This document shows, in pieces, positions 42,781-51,057 of a stretch of 64,000 nt of DNA. The stretch spans positions 1 through 64,000 of the forward strand of contig CAZJLJ010000012.1 in NCBI GenBank assembly GCA_964546935.1, given 5' to 3'. The position numbers and the translations under genes were made by a program. A model generated the notes under the pieces. It was not told the DNA's origin and ran no database searches. It saw only the letters and a list, made by a program, of their open reading frames with translations. Within the stretch, counting starts at the first letter, position 1; the number at the start of each line of letters is the position of its first letter. The DNA comes from JALYTY01 sp964546935 (GTDB lineage Bacteria > Vulcanimicrobiota > Vulcanimicrobiia > Vulcanimicrobiales > Vulcanimicrobiaceae).

Positions 42781-42909
42781 GACCAAGGCGAGAAGACGAC
42801 GGACGAGCGCCCGGCGACGCCGATAGAAGACGATACCAAAACTGGAATGCATCGTCCCGGAGCCGACCCTCGCAAGCAAATCCCAGCGACCGAAGGCGGC
42901 GAAGCGTAA
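42781..42909 (+). CDS. C-terminal part of a hydrophilic protein (5' end in the gap)
   Basis: An open frame of 42 codons from the gap to TAA (42907-42909): DQGEKTTDERPATPIEDDTK, then GMHRPGADPRKQIP. It is strongly charged and probably disordered. A short open frame with GGAG stands on the other side of the gap (42657-42680) and may be its start. No family recognised. Confidence 0.4.
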   Translation, partial: DQGEKTTDERPATPIEDDTKTGMHRPGADPRKQIPATEGGEA

Positions 42910-42941
42910 CGCCGCCCGGTTCCTGCGCCCTTTACTTGGAT

Positions 42942-43502
42942 TTATTTAACGGTGATCGCCAAGGCTTGCGAATACGTTACTTGCACGACATCGCCGGGCT
43001 TGACTCCGTTGAGAATGCTTGGATCTTGAACCAGCATCGAAATTACGCGGCCATCGGCCGTCTTCACCGTTACGGAAGGCTTAGATTTATCGATTGATTG
43101 TACCGTTACGGTGGTCATTAGCGTCTGTGTGATTTGGCCGCCCGGCTTTTTTCCCGGATACGATGTGACGACCGGACTGGCCGAAGCGGCCGGCATCGGA
43201 GAAGTCGATTTAGTCAGCGCAAGTGCGACCGATTCTTGATAGTTGAACGTAACCGTATCGCCGACTTTCAGAGCGTCGAAACGCTTTACGTTTGGGCTGA
43301 CTTGGAAATCATAAAGATTCCCTTGAGCGTCCTGAAGCGTAACGGTGCGCGAAGTGTGATCGATAGCCACAATTTTCGCTGTTAATTGTGAGGTTGCAGT
43401 AGCAGAAATCGGAGTTGGCGCGGGACTTTGCGCACTCGTGGATAGCACGATCGCAAACGATAACGCAAAGAAGACAGTGGTGCGTAGCATGGTTACGAGC
43501 AT
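42942..43502 (-). CDS. Exported protein with two tandem OB-like repeats
   Basis: A 186-residue protein with a signal peptide (LRTTVFFALSFAIVLSTSAQ). The mature part is an internal duplication: repeat 1 (residues ~40-95: IVAIDHTSRTVTLQDAQGN ... VGDTVTFNYQESVALAL) and repeat 2 (~131-186: VQSIDKSKPSVTVKTADG ... PGDVVQVTYSQALAITV). Each is a small beta-barrel-like unit ending with the same Asp-x-Val-x-x-x-Tyr pattern. Similar domains occur in periplasmic proteins of unknown function. Ribosome site AGGT stands before the ATG at 43502. Confidence 0.75.
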   Translation of the reverse strand: MLVTMLRTTVFFALSFAIVLSTSAQSPAPTPISATATSQLTAKIVAIDHTSRTVTLQDAQGNLYDFQVSPNVKRFDALKVGDTVTFNYQESVALALTKSTSPMPAASASPVVTSYPGKKPGGQITQTLMTTVTVQSIDKSKPSVTVKTADGRVISMLVQDPSILNGVKPGDVVQVTYSQALAITVK

Positions 43503-43616
43503 CGCCGACCTACTTTCCAGCTTTCGCAGTCGTTAGGACACGCCGCGTTGCACGCTCTATTGTACGTTCCGGCTGCGACTGAGTACTATCCCAAATATGC
43601 ACTACCGCGCTCCAGA

Positions 43617-45596
43617 TTAACCCCGGCCGCGAGGACGCGAACGCCCGGGTCGCTTTCGCCGTGTGCTCTCGAGCAGCTTTCGCGTCTTCTTTGAGTGTGC
43701 TCCGCGTTGGAGCAACGCCGCGTGAATGTCGTTGTCGATGCTATCGCGCATACGCGCGATGTCTTCGTGGTTCGCATAGACTTCCGGGAATCGTTGAGCC
43801 AGCCAAAGGTAGAGCGTTGCCAAACGTGAGCGGTCCTCGTACAAAAGTAACCGGTCGCGCGCGGCGCCCTCGATCATCAACTCCGACCCGTCGACGATTC
43901 CCTGTTCGGCGTGCTGCGTCGCCCAGCGCGCAAGAACCGCAAGGCCCGGCCCGCGCGTGCTTACCGGCGCGCGGCTATAAACGGCGCGGACCTCGAAAGG
44001 CAACGTTAACACGCCTTCGGTCATTTCTAAGGTGTTTGCGACCTCAATAGTGTCGCTTAGGTCCGCGATGCGCATTCCGTTATCTTTTTCGCGCAAAACG
44101 CGTTCCTGGAAAAATTGCAGCAGCCGTCCGACGCGCGTGGTGCCGATTATCGTCGAGAGACGACGCAAATGTTCGTCAGTCGGTGAAATCCATATCGGGC
44201 CATCGGTGCCGATCGTTTCGCTGCGTTCGATGCTCTGATGCAATAAGTGCATATCGCGACGGCTCGTCGTGGTTACCAAGCCCTCTTCGTGGATCCCGTA
44301 GCGTCCGGCGCGACCCGCGATCTGACGGATCTCTTGCGCTGTGAGGCGTCGCTCCGAGACGCCATCGTACTTTTCCAATGTCGCAAAAATGATTCGCCGA
44401 ATCGGCAGATTCAAACCCAGGCCAATTGCGTCGGTTGCGACAAGCACGTCCGCGGCGCCGCTCCGAAAGCGTTCGGCTTCTCGCCGGCGCACCAGAGGCG
44501 AGAGCGAACCATAAATTGCAGCCGAAGAGAATCCCAGACGAGCAATCTCTCCTTGCAGTTCGATGACGGAATTACGCGAGAATCCGACAACGGCGTCGCC
44601 GCGACGCAATTCTGTGAGCGGCACCGCGGGGACGACTCGCAACGGGTTCTTGCGTTCGAATTTTCTGATTGAGAGCGTTACCCCAAGCCGTTCCGCCAAT
44701 CGCCTTGCCGCGCGCAGGCCTTCTTCCGAGCCGCACATTACCACGCGCTTCGCTTGAACTGCGGCGATTGCCAAAGTCCAGGCCCATCCACGCTGCGAAT
44801 CCTCAAGCAGTTGGGTTTCGTCAATGACCGCGACGTCGTACTTCCGGGAGAGATCGACCATTTCGATCGTCGAACTGACGTGCATCGCATTCGGTATAAT
44901 TATGCGTTCTTCGCCCGTAACTAGGGATGTCGGAACGCCGAGTTCGTTTAGCCGTTCGTACACCTCGAGCGCGAGCAGACGCAGTGGCGCGAGATAGACG
45001 CCGCTCCTCGCTTCTTTTAAAAGATCGATCGCGGCGTGAGTCTTTCCCGAATTCGTCGGCCCGACGAAATATTCAAAGGTGCGTTCTTCGGTCGTGAACC
45101 CGGCAAGATAGAACTTCAAGCCAAGCTCGGCTTCGACTCGGTCGTCGAGGCGCCGATTTTCTAGGAGTTGATATGTTTGCGTTAGGCTACGGCGTGCATC
45201 TTCAAGCGCCGAGAAGAATGACGGCCGGTCGAATACATGCGTCTTCGAAATATCGTCGGGTACGCTTAGGATATTTCGCGCGGTATGCTCGAGCGTGTGC
45301 TGCATTAGCTCGATCGTTGGATCCACGATTGCGCCAACAGCCATCTCGCCCTGTTCCGAGGTTAATTTCTCGGGAATCGTAATCGGAACGCCGCCTCGCA
45401 CGATGACCCGGCGCGGGCCGACGTGCATTTCGCGCTGGGTCGGAACGGAAACGGTCTCACGATTGACCCATTTCCAGCCCAGGCGTTCGATAGCGCGACG
45501 CAGTTTCGCGCGCTCGACTTTCTCTGATGCTGCGGCAGCTTGGATTTCGTGAGCTTCGTTCTGGTCGGGTGGAGTTGTCGACATTGCTTCCGGCAT
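43617..45596 (-). CDS. Suv3-like superfamily 2 RNA helicase
   Basis: A 659-residue helicase. Motif I is FVGPTNSGKTHAAI (residues ~178-191), exactly the Suv3 form; motif II is VIDETQLLED (~258-267), the degenerate DExQ box of Suv3; motif III SRGWAW-like, then VGFSRNSVIELQ, VATDAIGLGLNLPIRRIIFA and QIAGRAGRYG (motif VI). Suv3 is the helicase partner of the mitochondrial RNA degradosome and has homologues in alphaproteobacteria. The last ~30 residues are basic (KKTRKLLESTRRKRPGRSRP), suited to RNA. The ATG at 45596 and 45584 are both possible. It stands alone. Confidence 0.88.
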   Translation of the reverse strand: MPEAMSTTPPDQNEAHEIQAAAASEKVERAKLRRAIERLGWKWVNRETVSVPTQREMHVGPRRVIVRGGVPITIPEKLTSEQGEMAVGAIVDPTIELMQHTLEHTARNILSVPDDISKTHVFDRPSFFSALEDARRSLTQTYQLLENRRLDDRVEAELGLKFYLAGFTTEERTFEYFVGPTNSGKTHAAIDLLKEARSGVYLAPLRLLALEVYERLNELGVPTSLVTGEERIIIPNAMHVSSTIEMVDLSRKYDVAVIDETQLLEDSQRGWAWTLAIAAVQAKRVVMCGSEEGLRAARRLAERLGVTLSIRKFERKNPLRVVPAVPLTELRRGDAVVGFSRNSVIELQGEIARLGFSSAAIYGSLSPLVRRREAERFRSGAADVLVATDAIGLGLNLPIRRIIFATLEKYDGVSERRLTAQEIRQIAGRAGRYGIHEEGLVTTTSRRDMHLLHQSIERSETIGTDGPIWISPTDEHLRRLSTIIGTTRVGRLLQFFQERVLREKDNGMRIADLSDTIEVANTLEMTEGVLTLPFEVRAVYSRAPVSTRGPGLAVLARWATQHAEQGIVDGSELMIEGAARDRLLLYEDRSRLATLYLWLAQRFPEVYANHEDIARMRDSIDNDIHAALLQRGAHSKKTRKLLESTRRKRPGRSRPRGRG

Positions 45597-45772
45597 TCGC
45601 GTTCACTAGCACAATACCGTGTTAGTCCGTTTCGGAAAGGGGCGCCATCAATCATCGATGTTCGCGCGCGATGGAACTCGCTATGGTTGTGACAACGTCG
45701 GGAAAACGGAAGTTCTCACGCGTAGTGCTTGAACGATACCGATGAGTAAGCAGACAAACGAATGACTCTCAG

Positions 45773-45800
45773 TTGGCAGCGGCAAGGCTCGAAGTATAGT
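45773..45800 (+). promoter_or_regulatory. Promoter of the class II aldolase gene
   Basis: TTGGCA (45773-45778) and TATAGT (45795-45800) with a 16-base spacer, ~20 bases before the ribosome site GAGGA of the aldolase gene. It is the only good match in the 224-base interval to the helicase gene. Confidence 0.5.
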
Positions 45801-45820
45801 TAGAATGTGAGGAACTCGCC

Positions 45821-46702
45821 ATGAAGCAGATGCGAAACGCTCTCGAAGATTCAGAACGAACGCGTACCGCACTCGGTCACTTCAATGTTTCTGAAATCGT
45901 CGCCTTACGTGCGGCCTTTTCGGCGGCGCGTGAACTTAACGTGCCGGTCATTATCGGCGCATCCGAAGGCGAGCGCAAATTTATGGGCACGCGTCAAATT
46001 GCCGCCCTGGTGAAGAGTTTGCGCGACGAGTACGATTATCCAATTTTTCTGAACGCTGACCACACGCATACGCTCGAACTCGCAACTGAGGCTGCGAAGG
46101 CGGGCTTTGATTCCGTGATCTTCGATGCGTCAGCTCAAGACTTTGACGCAAACGTACGGAGTACTAAGCAAGCCGTAGAGATGCTCAAATCCATAAACCC
46201 GGACATTATCGTGGAAGGCGAGATCGGAAATATCGGATCCGGCTCGGAAATTCACGAAGGCATTCCTGCCGGGGTGGGCGTGTTGTCCACGCCGGAAGAA
46301 GCAAAGCAGTTCGTCGCTGCAACGAAGATCGACGTGCTCGCACCCGCCGTCGGGAATATGCACGGCTTACTCAAGAGCATGATCGCCGGCGAGACGCGTA
46401 AAAGGTTGAACCTCGATCGCATCCGCGAAATCAAAGAAGCCGTGAAGATTCCGCTGACATTGCATGGCGCATCGGGAACGGACGAGGGCGATTTGAAAGC
46501 AGCGATCGAAGCCGGCATCAACATCGTTCACATCAATACGGAGTTGCGCCTGGCGTGGCGTCGCGGCGTCGAGACCGCACTGCGCGAGTGCCCGGACGAA
46601 GTCGTGCCTTACAAGTTGCTGCCCATCGCATACGAAAACGTCCGCAGCATTTGCAAGGCGCGACTCCAGCTCTTCAGCGGCATGGCGGTGCAGCCGGTTT
46701 GA
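45821..46702 (+). CDS. fba: Class II fructose-bisphosphate aldolase
   Basis: A 293-residue zinc-dependent aldolase that joins dihydroxyacetone phosphate and glyceraldehyde 3-phosphate. Landmarks in order: ALGHFNVSEIVALRAAF, the metal/catalytic pair in LNADHTHTLE, IVEGEIGNIGSG with Glu, VLAPAVGNMHGLLKS with the metal His, and LTLHGASGTDEGDL. Shorter than the E. coli enzyme (359) and like the IIB type of Bacillus/Helicobacter. Tagatose-bisphosphate aldolase activity cannot be excluded. Has its own promoter and GAGGA ribosome site. Confidence 0.9.
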   Translation: MKQMRNALEDSERTRTALGHFNVSEIVALRAAFSAARELNVPVIIGASEGERKFMGTRQIAALVKSLRDEYDYPIFLNADHTHTLELATEAAKAGFDSVIFDASAQDFDANVRSTKQAVEMLKSINPDIIVEGEIGNIGSGSEIHEGIPAGVGVLSTPEEAKQFVAATKIDVLAPAVGNMHGLLKSMIAGETRKRLNLDRIREIKEAVKIPLTLHGASGTDEGDLKAAIEAGINIVHINTELRLAWRRGVETALRECPDEVVPYKLLPIAYENVRSICKARLQLFSGMAVQPV

Positions 46703-46723
46703 TTCCTGATTTCGAGCCGTGTG

Positions 46724-47422
46724 CTATTTCACAGGCACGGCGGAGTTCGCGGCCGTTTCAACGACACCAGCTACAACGCGCGGATTAGATACGTAAATTG
46801 CGTGACTACCGCCGACTTCGCTTATAACCGAACCGGCGCGTTCGGACATGAACCGTTGCGCGTCAATCGGAATCATTCTGTCATCGGTGACGCGTAGGTA
46901 CCAACTCGGTTTGCTCCTCCATGCCGGTTCGGTGATCTGTCCGCCGAGCGCGTTCACGCCCCACGGTACCTGCGAGTTTGCCATGAAATCCGCGGTGTCG
47001 GGGTCGACGTCTCCGGCGAATGAGCTTGCAAATTTGGCTTTGTCGAGAAACAGGTAGCCGTCTTTTGGCGGTAAGATTGGCGGCACAGGGCCGCCGGCCG
47101 GAAAATTAGCGAGCAGGGCGTTCACCGATTCGCCTTTGTCCGGCGCGAACGCGGTGATATAGACAAGACCTTGAACCTTCGGATGCGTGCCGGCTTCGGT
47201 AATAACGGCGCCTCCGTACGAATGGCCAACCAAGATAACGGCGCCCGGTTGTTCGTCGAGTATCATCTTCGTGGCAGCGACGTCGCCTTCGAGCGACATC
47301 GTAGGATTCTGCACGACGCCCACGTTGAAGCCGTCGCGCCGAAGAATGTCGTACACACCCCGCCAACCGGATCCATCTACGAACCCGCCATGGACTAGGA
47401 CGACGTTGATGTCCTTGTTCAT
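46724..47422 (-). CDS. Alpha/beta hydrolase
   Basis: A 232-residue hydrolase with the oxyanion segment VLVHGGFVDGSGWRGVYD, nucleophile elbow ILVGHSYGGAVITEAGT (Ser around residue 84), acid in YLRVTDDRMIP and His in VGGSHAIYVSNPR near the end. The group belongs to small cytosolic esterase/hydrolases with similarity to plant methyl esterases. No signal peptide. It converges with the aldolase gene with a 21-base interval. Substrate unknown. Confidence 0.9.
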   Translation of the reverse strand: MNKDINVVLVHGGFVDGSGWRGVYDILRRDGFNVGVVQNPTMSLEGDVAATKMILDEQPGAVILVGHSYGGAVITEAGTHPKVQGLVYITAFAPDKGESVNALLANFPAGGPVPPILPPKDGYLFLDKAKFASSFAGDVDPDTADFMANSQVPWGVNALGGQITEPAWRSKPSWYLRVTDDRMIPIDAQRFMSERAGSVISEVGGSHAIYVSNPRVVAGVVETAANSAVPVK

Positions 47423-47557
47423 ATCTCTCTCCGTGTCGAGCCTATCGACTAATAGCGCCCCGCGACCTCATAGGCGTTACGCATTCGCAATGTATATCCG
47501 CGTAGGCGCGTTGTCAAAGGACGAAGGAGGGGTCGAATGGGGAGCGTTGGCAAGAAC

Positions 47558-47587
47558 AAAAAACGCCCGCGAATGCGAGCGTTTTTT
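47558..47587 (-). terminator. Rho-independent terminator of the tRNA pair
   Basis: A 9-bp outer stem (47558-47566 with 47579-47587) with a CCGC/GCG inner part and GAAT loop, flanked by six A and six T. It works in either direction; on the minus strand it lies 8 bases after the tRNA-Glu 3' end. Confidence 0.85.
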
Positions 47588-47594
47588 CTTTGAA

Positions 47595-47670
47595 TGGTAG
47601 CCCCAACCGGATTCGAACCGGTGTTACCGCCGTGAGAGGGCGGCGTCCTAGGCCTCTAGACGATAGGGCC
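47595..47670 (-). tRNA. tRNA-Glu (CTC)
   Basis: 76 nt including an encoded CCA. The acceptor stem (with G-U pairs), D arm, anticodon stem GCCGC-type with loop CCTCTCA (anticodon CTC), T arm with TTCGAAT and discriminator A are all present. It follows the Gln tRNA by 3 bases and shares its terminator. Confidence 0.92.
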
Positions 47671-47673
47671 GCT

Positions 47674-47747
47674 TGGCTCCCGGTCATGGATTTGAACCAC
47701 GGTCTCTCGGGTCAGAGCCGAGCATTCTACCGCTGAACTAACCGGGA
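47674..47747 (-). tRNA. tRNA-Gln (CTG)
   Basis: 74 nt including an encoded CCA. A perfect 7-bp acceptor stem (TCCCGGT with ACCGGGA), anticodon stem CTCGG/CCGAG with loop CTCTGAC, anticodon CTG, and a T arm with TTCAAAT. Transcribed leftward before the Glu tRNA. Both carry C34, so other isoacceptors for the A-ending codons must be elsewhere. Confidence 0.9.
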
Positions 47748-47765
47748 ATAGCGACGACGGCTATA

Positions 47766-48349
47766 CTACATGAAGTTGCCACGTTCTTGCAAGGACCGTC
47801 GGCGTCGGTTTCGAGCGCCGTAGGTTTCGGTTTGGCTACGGCAATTGGGACACAACATGCGCAAATTTTCGGAGCGATGGTCGTTCCTGATTCCGTTGAT
47901 GTGATCAAAAATGAACAGCTAGTGGCTTGCCGAGCCACTCATTGATACCGCAAACGTCGCAACGATTTCGCAGCAGCCCCGCCCGCATCAATCGCCATTT
48001 TACGTTGCGACGGCTCCCTCCGTTAGTAATAAGAAGCTCAGCAATTCGCGTACCGAGCGGGCGCGTCCGAATCTCTCCGCCGACGTGCTTTGTCCCATGA
48101 GGCGGCGTTGAATCCAAAACGCTCGCGGCGCCGATACGAATGCCCCTCATCGTAGTAAGCCTGGATAACTGACCAATCGTAGCGACGACGGCAATCCCGA
48201 AATCCATAACCGGGAATGATTAGCTTCCCACGCTTGATGGCTTTAATCCACGCGGTGTGACTGAAGAAGCGCTTCTGACAATCGACAAAGCCGTGACCGG
48301 CGTCGTGATAGTGCCGAATTTCCTTCCAATTATAAAGTTTCCGTGGCAT
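47766..48349 (-). pseudogene. HNH endonuclease gene with two frameshifts
   Basis: Three overlapping frames together encode one protein. From ATG 48349: MPRKLYNWKEIRHYHDAGHG, with a repeated DNA-binding-like unit (YDWSVIQAYYDEGHSYRRRE). A frameshift near 48105 moves to EIRTRPLGTRIAELL and RLMRAGLLRNRCDVCGINEW, the Cys pair of an HNH nuclease. A second shift, in a run of five T near 47915, moves to HFDHINGIRNDHRSENLRML and CPNCRSQTETYG, with the catalytic His and second Cys pair. Free-standing HNH enzymes of this family are often mobile. It lies 18 bases upstream of the tRNA pair. Confidence 0.8.
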
Positions 48350-48370
48350 ACCGTAATTGTATGCGAACAC

Positions 48371-48604
48371 ACGTTCGATTGCCAGCTTAGTAAGCAGCTA
48401 TAGTCCAAAATACTTTTCGCATTACGCGCGCGAAAAACGCATTACAGCTTTGAGCGAATTGCTTCGCAGCAAGCCCGTGTGTGCGCAAACGACTGCGCAC
48501 CAGCCGAGCGCGAGGCGGTTTAACGAACACTAGTAGAGGAAAGAACTTTAGCGTCGAATGACGCTCGACCGGTTTCTTGTTTCTCTTTTTATAAGGAGCA
48601 CCCG
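48371..48604 (+). other. Hairpin-rich leader region of the nucleotidyltransferase gene
   Basis: No coding sequence is seen. Three simple hairpins are perfect: a TTGCT/AGCAA stem near 48460, GTGCGCA/TGCGCAC (48481-48487 with 48494-48500) and AGCGTC/GACGCT (48550-48555 with 48560-48565), the last followed by a T-rich stretch up to the ribosome site. They may form a structured 5' UTR or be unrelated. Confidence 0.3.
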
Positions 48605-49687
48605 TTGCAAGCCATCGTTCTCGTCGGCGGAGAAGGCACTCGTTTACGTCCCTTGACTTATGGGACGCCAAAACCAATGGTCCCGATCATGGGCGTGCCC
48701 TTCTTAGCGCGAACGATGGAGCGTTTACACGACGCAGGCATTCATGATGTTGTGCTCCCCGCGGGATATCTTCCGCAAGCGATCATCGATTATTTCGGCG
48801 ACGGCTCCAGCATCGGAATGAACATCCGTTACGTGATCGAGGAAACACCGATGGGCACCGCCGGCGCACTAAAAAACGTCGAAGAATTCATCCACGGCCC
48901 GTTCTTTGTTTTGAACGGCGACGTGTTGACGAGCCTCGATTTGCGCGCAATGCGTGACGCACATAAGAGGAAGGGCGGCATCGGCATGCTGCACCTCATC
49001 AAAGTCGAAGATCCGTCGGCCTTCGGCTGCGTCGTGCACGATGAAGACGATCGCATTACCGCGTTCGTCGAGAAGCCGCCCAAAGGCACCGAGCCGACGA
49101 ATGAAATCAACGCCGGCACTTATTTGTTCGAACGCGAAGTGCTCGACATGATTCCAGCGGGACGCAACGTCTCAATCGAACGCGAAACGTTCCCGGCGAT
49201 TATCGAAGCCGGCAAAGGCCTTTACTCGCACACGACCGACGACTACTGGATCGATCTTGGCCGTCCGGAACATTACTTGGATGCGCATCAAGACATCATG
49301 GAAGGCCGTATGCCGCTGAAAATCGAGCCGGGTATCAGCGGTGAAGGCGCTTCGGTCGTGCAACGCGTTGCAAACGTAACCGAACCCGTTCACGCCGATA
49401 TTTGCGTTGAGATCGACCCGACGGCGATCATCGGCCCCAACGTCGTGCTCGGTTGCGGTTGCATCATCGGGCCCCGCGCGGTCGTTCGAAACTCCGTTCT
49501 GTGGGACGGTGTCCGACTTGAAGAAGGCGCCATCGTCGAAGGGGCGATCATCGCAAGCAACGCCGTAATCGGGCGTGAAGCACGTGTCCTCGAGGGCAGC
49601 GTGATCGGCCACGACGTCAAAGTGGACCCTGGAACGGTCCTGGAACCCGGTAGCCGGGTCGGTGGAGACGCCGCAGCTCCGCGATAG
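48605..49687 (+). CDS. Nucleotide-sugar pyrophosphorylase (mannose-1-phosphate guanylyltransferase-like)
   Basis: A 360-residue enzyme making an NDP-sugar from a sugar 1-phosphate and NTP. The signature MQAIVLVGGEGTRLRPLTYG opens it, then PKPMVPIMGVPFL, FFVLNGDVLTS with the metal Asp, VEKPPKGTEPTNEINAGTYL and DDYWIDLGRPEHYL. The C-terminal third is a left-handed beta-helix of hexapeptide repeats (IDPTAIIGPNVVLGCGCIIG). The TTG start has AAGGAG 7 bases upstream. It lies before a glycosyltransferase gene; a second relative is at 58907-59941. Confidence 0.9.
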   Translation: MQAIVLVGGEGTRLRPLTYGTPKPMVPIMGVPFLARTMERLHDAGIHDVVLPAGYLPQAIIDYFGDGSSIGMNIRYVIEETPMGTAGALKNVEEFIHGPFFVLNGDVLTSLDLRAMRDAHKRKGGIGMLHLIKVEDPSAFGCVVHDEDDRITAFVEKPPKGTEPTNEINAGTYLFEREVLDMIPAGRNVSIERETFPAIIEAGKGLYSHTTDDYWIDLGRPEHYLDAHQDIMEGRMPLKIEPGISGEGASVVQRVANVTEPVHADICVEIDPTAIIGPNVVLGCGCIIGPRAVVRNSVLWDGVRLEEGAIVEGAIIASNAVIGREARVLEGSVIGHDVKVDPGTVLEPGSRVGGDAAAPR

Positions 49688-49728
49688 AAACCTGGCGGTT
49701 CGTTTCCGGGTTACCTACGTAAGACGTT

Positions 49729-49734
49729 TATAAT
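49729..49734 (+). promoter_or_regulatory. -10 box before the structured leader
   Basis: A perfect TATAAT. No good -35 is found at 17 +/- 1 bases. Transcription starting ~7 bases later would begin at the first base of the folded leader at 49741. Confidence 0.5.
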
Positions 49735-49740
49735 CAAGAG

Positions 49741-49819
49741 GGCACAGGGTAAACTGACCCTGTCGGTACAGGGAGGAGCTTCCTAGGCCTCTGCAGCTCC
49801 TGGTGGTGCCGTTTACCCT
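49741..49819 (+). ncRNA. Candidate cis-regulatory RNA: three-helix junction in the 5' UTR
   Basis: P1: 49746-49754 pairs with 49811-49819 (AGGGTAAAC/GTTTACCCT, 9 bp). P2: CCCTGT (49758-49763) pairs with ACAGGG (49768-49773) under a CGGT tetraloop. P3: AGGAGCT (49774-49780) pairs with AGCTCCT (49795-49801) around a 14-nt loop. A second pairing of GGCAC (49741-49745) with GTGCC (49806-49810) would compete with P1. The ribosome site AGGAG follows 11 bases after P1. I do not recognise it as a known riboswitch class. It probably regulates the glycosyltransferase gene. Confidence 0.55.
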
Positions 49820-49846
49820 TGACAGCCCTTAGGAGACCCTTACGCA

Positions 49847-51052
49847 ATGATGCCGAGAACCGTCGACACGCTCGCCATGGCGGCCGTCCCTCGCGTGCTC
49901 TTGCTTGGTTCGTACCCGCCGCGCGAATGCGGAATCGCGACGTTTACGCACGATGTGGTCACATCGTTCGATCGCGCGTTTGGGACGAAAAGCGAAGTGA
50001 TTGCGATCGACGAGCCGGGCGGTGAAGCGCGGCGGTACGGAACCAACGTCGTTGCGCGACTCTCCGAGCAAGACCGCTATAGCTATAAAGAAGTAGCAAA
50101 GTTCATCAACAGCCATCCGGCCGAATTGCTAAACATTCAGCATGAATACGGCTTGTTTGGCGGTGAGCGCGGAGAATGGCTTGTCGATTTGATGGAGTCG
50201 GTAACGAAGCCGATCGTTATCACGCTCCACACCGTATTGCCGGAACCCGATGAAACGATGTTGCGCGTCACGCGCGCGCTTTGCTCGCAGGCGTCGAAAG
50301 TGGTCTCGTTATCGGGAACGGGACGCGATTTGCTCGAGCGCGTTTATGGAATCGATCCGGAGCGTTTGCGCCTGATTCATCATGGCGTCCCCGATGTTCC
50401 ATTCCAAAGCACCGATGCGGCGAAGGCCTCGTTCGGTATCGGACAGCGCCGCGTAATCTCCACATTTGGATTGATCAATCGCGGCAAAGGCCTGGAATAC
50501 GCGATCGAAGCGATGCGCGATGTTGTAAGGCGCCATCCGGAAGCGCTGTACCTGATTCTTGGCGAAACGCACCCGGTTGTGCGCCGCCAAGAAGGCGAGT
50601 CGTATCGCGAATCGCTGCAGGAAATGGTGCGTCAACTCGGCCTGCAAAATAACGTCCAACTCGTTGACAAATACCTCGATTTCGACGAACTGGTGAGCTA
50701 TTTAGCGGCGACCGACATTTATTTGACGCCGTATCTGAATCCCGTGCAGATCGTCAGCGGCACGCTCGCGTACGCAGTCGGTTGCGGAAAAGCGATCGTT
50801 TCGACGCCGTATCTCTACGCTGAAGAGTTGCTCGCGCACAACCGCGGCTTCTTATGCAATTTCCGCGATGCGAGCTCGATCGCGCAAAAACTCACGATGC
50901 TTCTCGACGATCCGTCGCTGCGTCGTTCTACGGAACGCCGGGCGTACCGTTTCGGCCGTCAGATGACGTGGCCGCATGTCGCGGAAGAATACGGGCGCCT
51001 CTTCTTGGAGCTTTGCCCGCCCGCGCATCTCCAGCTGGTGACCTCGGCATAA
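49847..51052 (+). CDS. GT4-family glycosyltransferase
   Basis: A 401-residue GT-B enzyme. N-terminal domain: VLLLGSYPPRECGIATFTHD, the form seen in GT4 enzymes of mannan-like synthesis; linker LLNIQHEYGLFGG with the catalytic His; C-terminal donor site with ISTFGLINRGKGLEYAIEAM and the E-x7-E region IVSGTLAYAVGCGKAIVSTP. The ATG at 49847 follows the structured leader; AGGAG is 11 bases upstream. Five bases separate it from the next gene. Likely a mannosyl- or related transferase using the NDP-sugar made by the upstream gene; inference. Confidence 0.88.
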   Translation: MMPRTVDTLAMAAVPRVLLLGSYPPRECGIATFTHDVVTSFDRAFGTKSEVIAIDEPGGEARRYGTNVVARLSEQDRYSYKEVAKFINSHPAELLNIQHEYGLFGGERGEWLVDLMESVTKPIVITLHTVLPEPDETMLRVTRALCSQASKVVSLSGTGRDLLERVYGIDPERLRLIHHGVPDVPFQSTDAAKASFGIGQRRVISTFGLINRGKGLEYAIEAMRDVVRRHPEALYLILGETHPVVRRQEGESYRESLQEMVRQLGLQNNVQLVDKYLDFDELVSYLAATDIYLTPYLNPVQIVSGTLAYAVGCGKAIVSTPYLYAEELLAHNRGFLCNFRDASSIAQKLTMLLDDPSLRRSTERRAYRFGRQMTWPHVAEEYGRLFLELCPPAHLQLVTSA

Positions 51053-51057
51053 CAAAG

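Noticed and set aside
49688..49846. c-di-GMP-I riboswitch
   Set aside because: GCACAGGGTAAAC resembles the 5' part of the GEMM-I consensus, but the conserved second half with its tetraloop receptor is not found.
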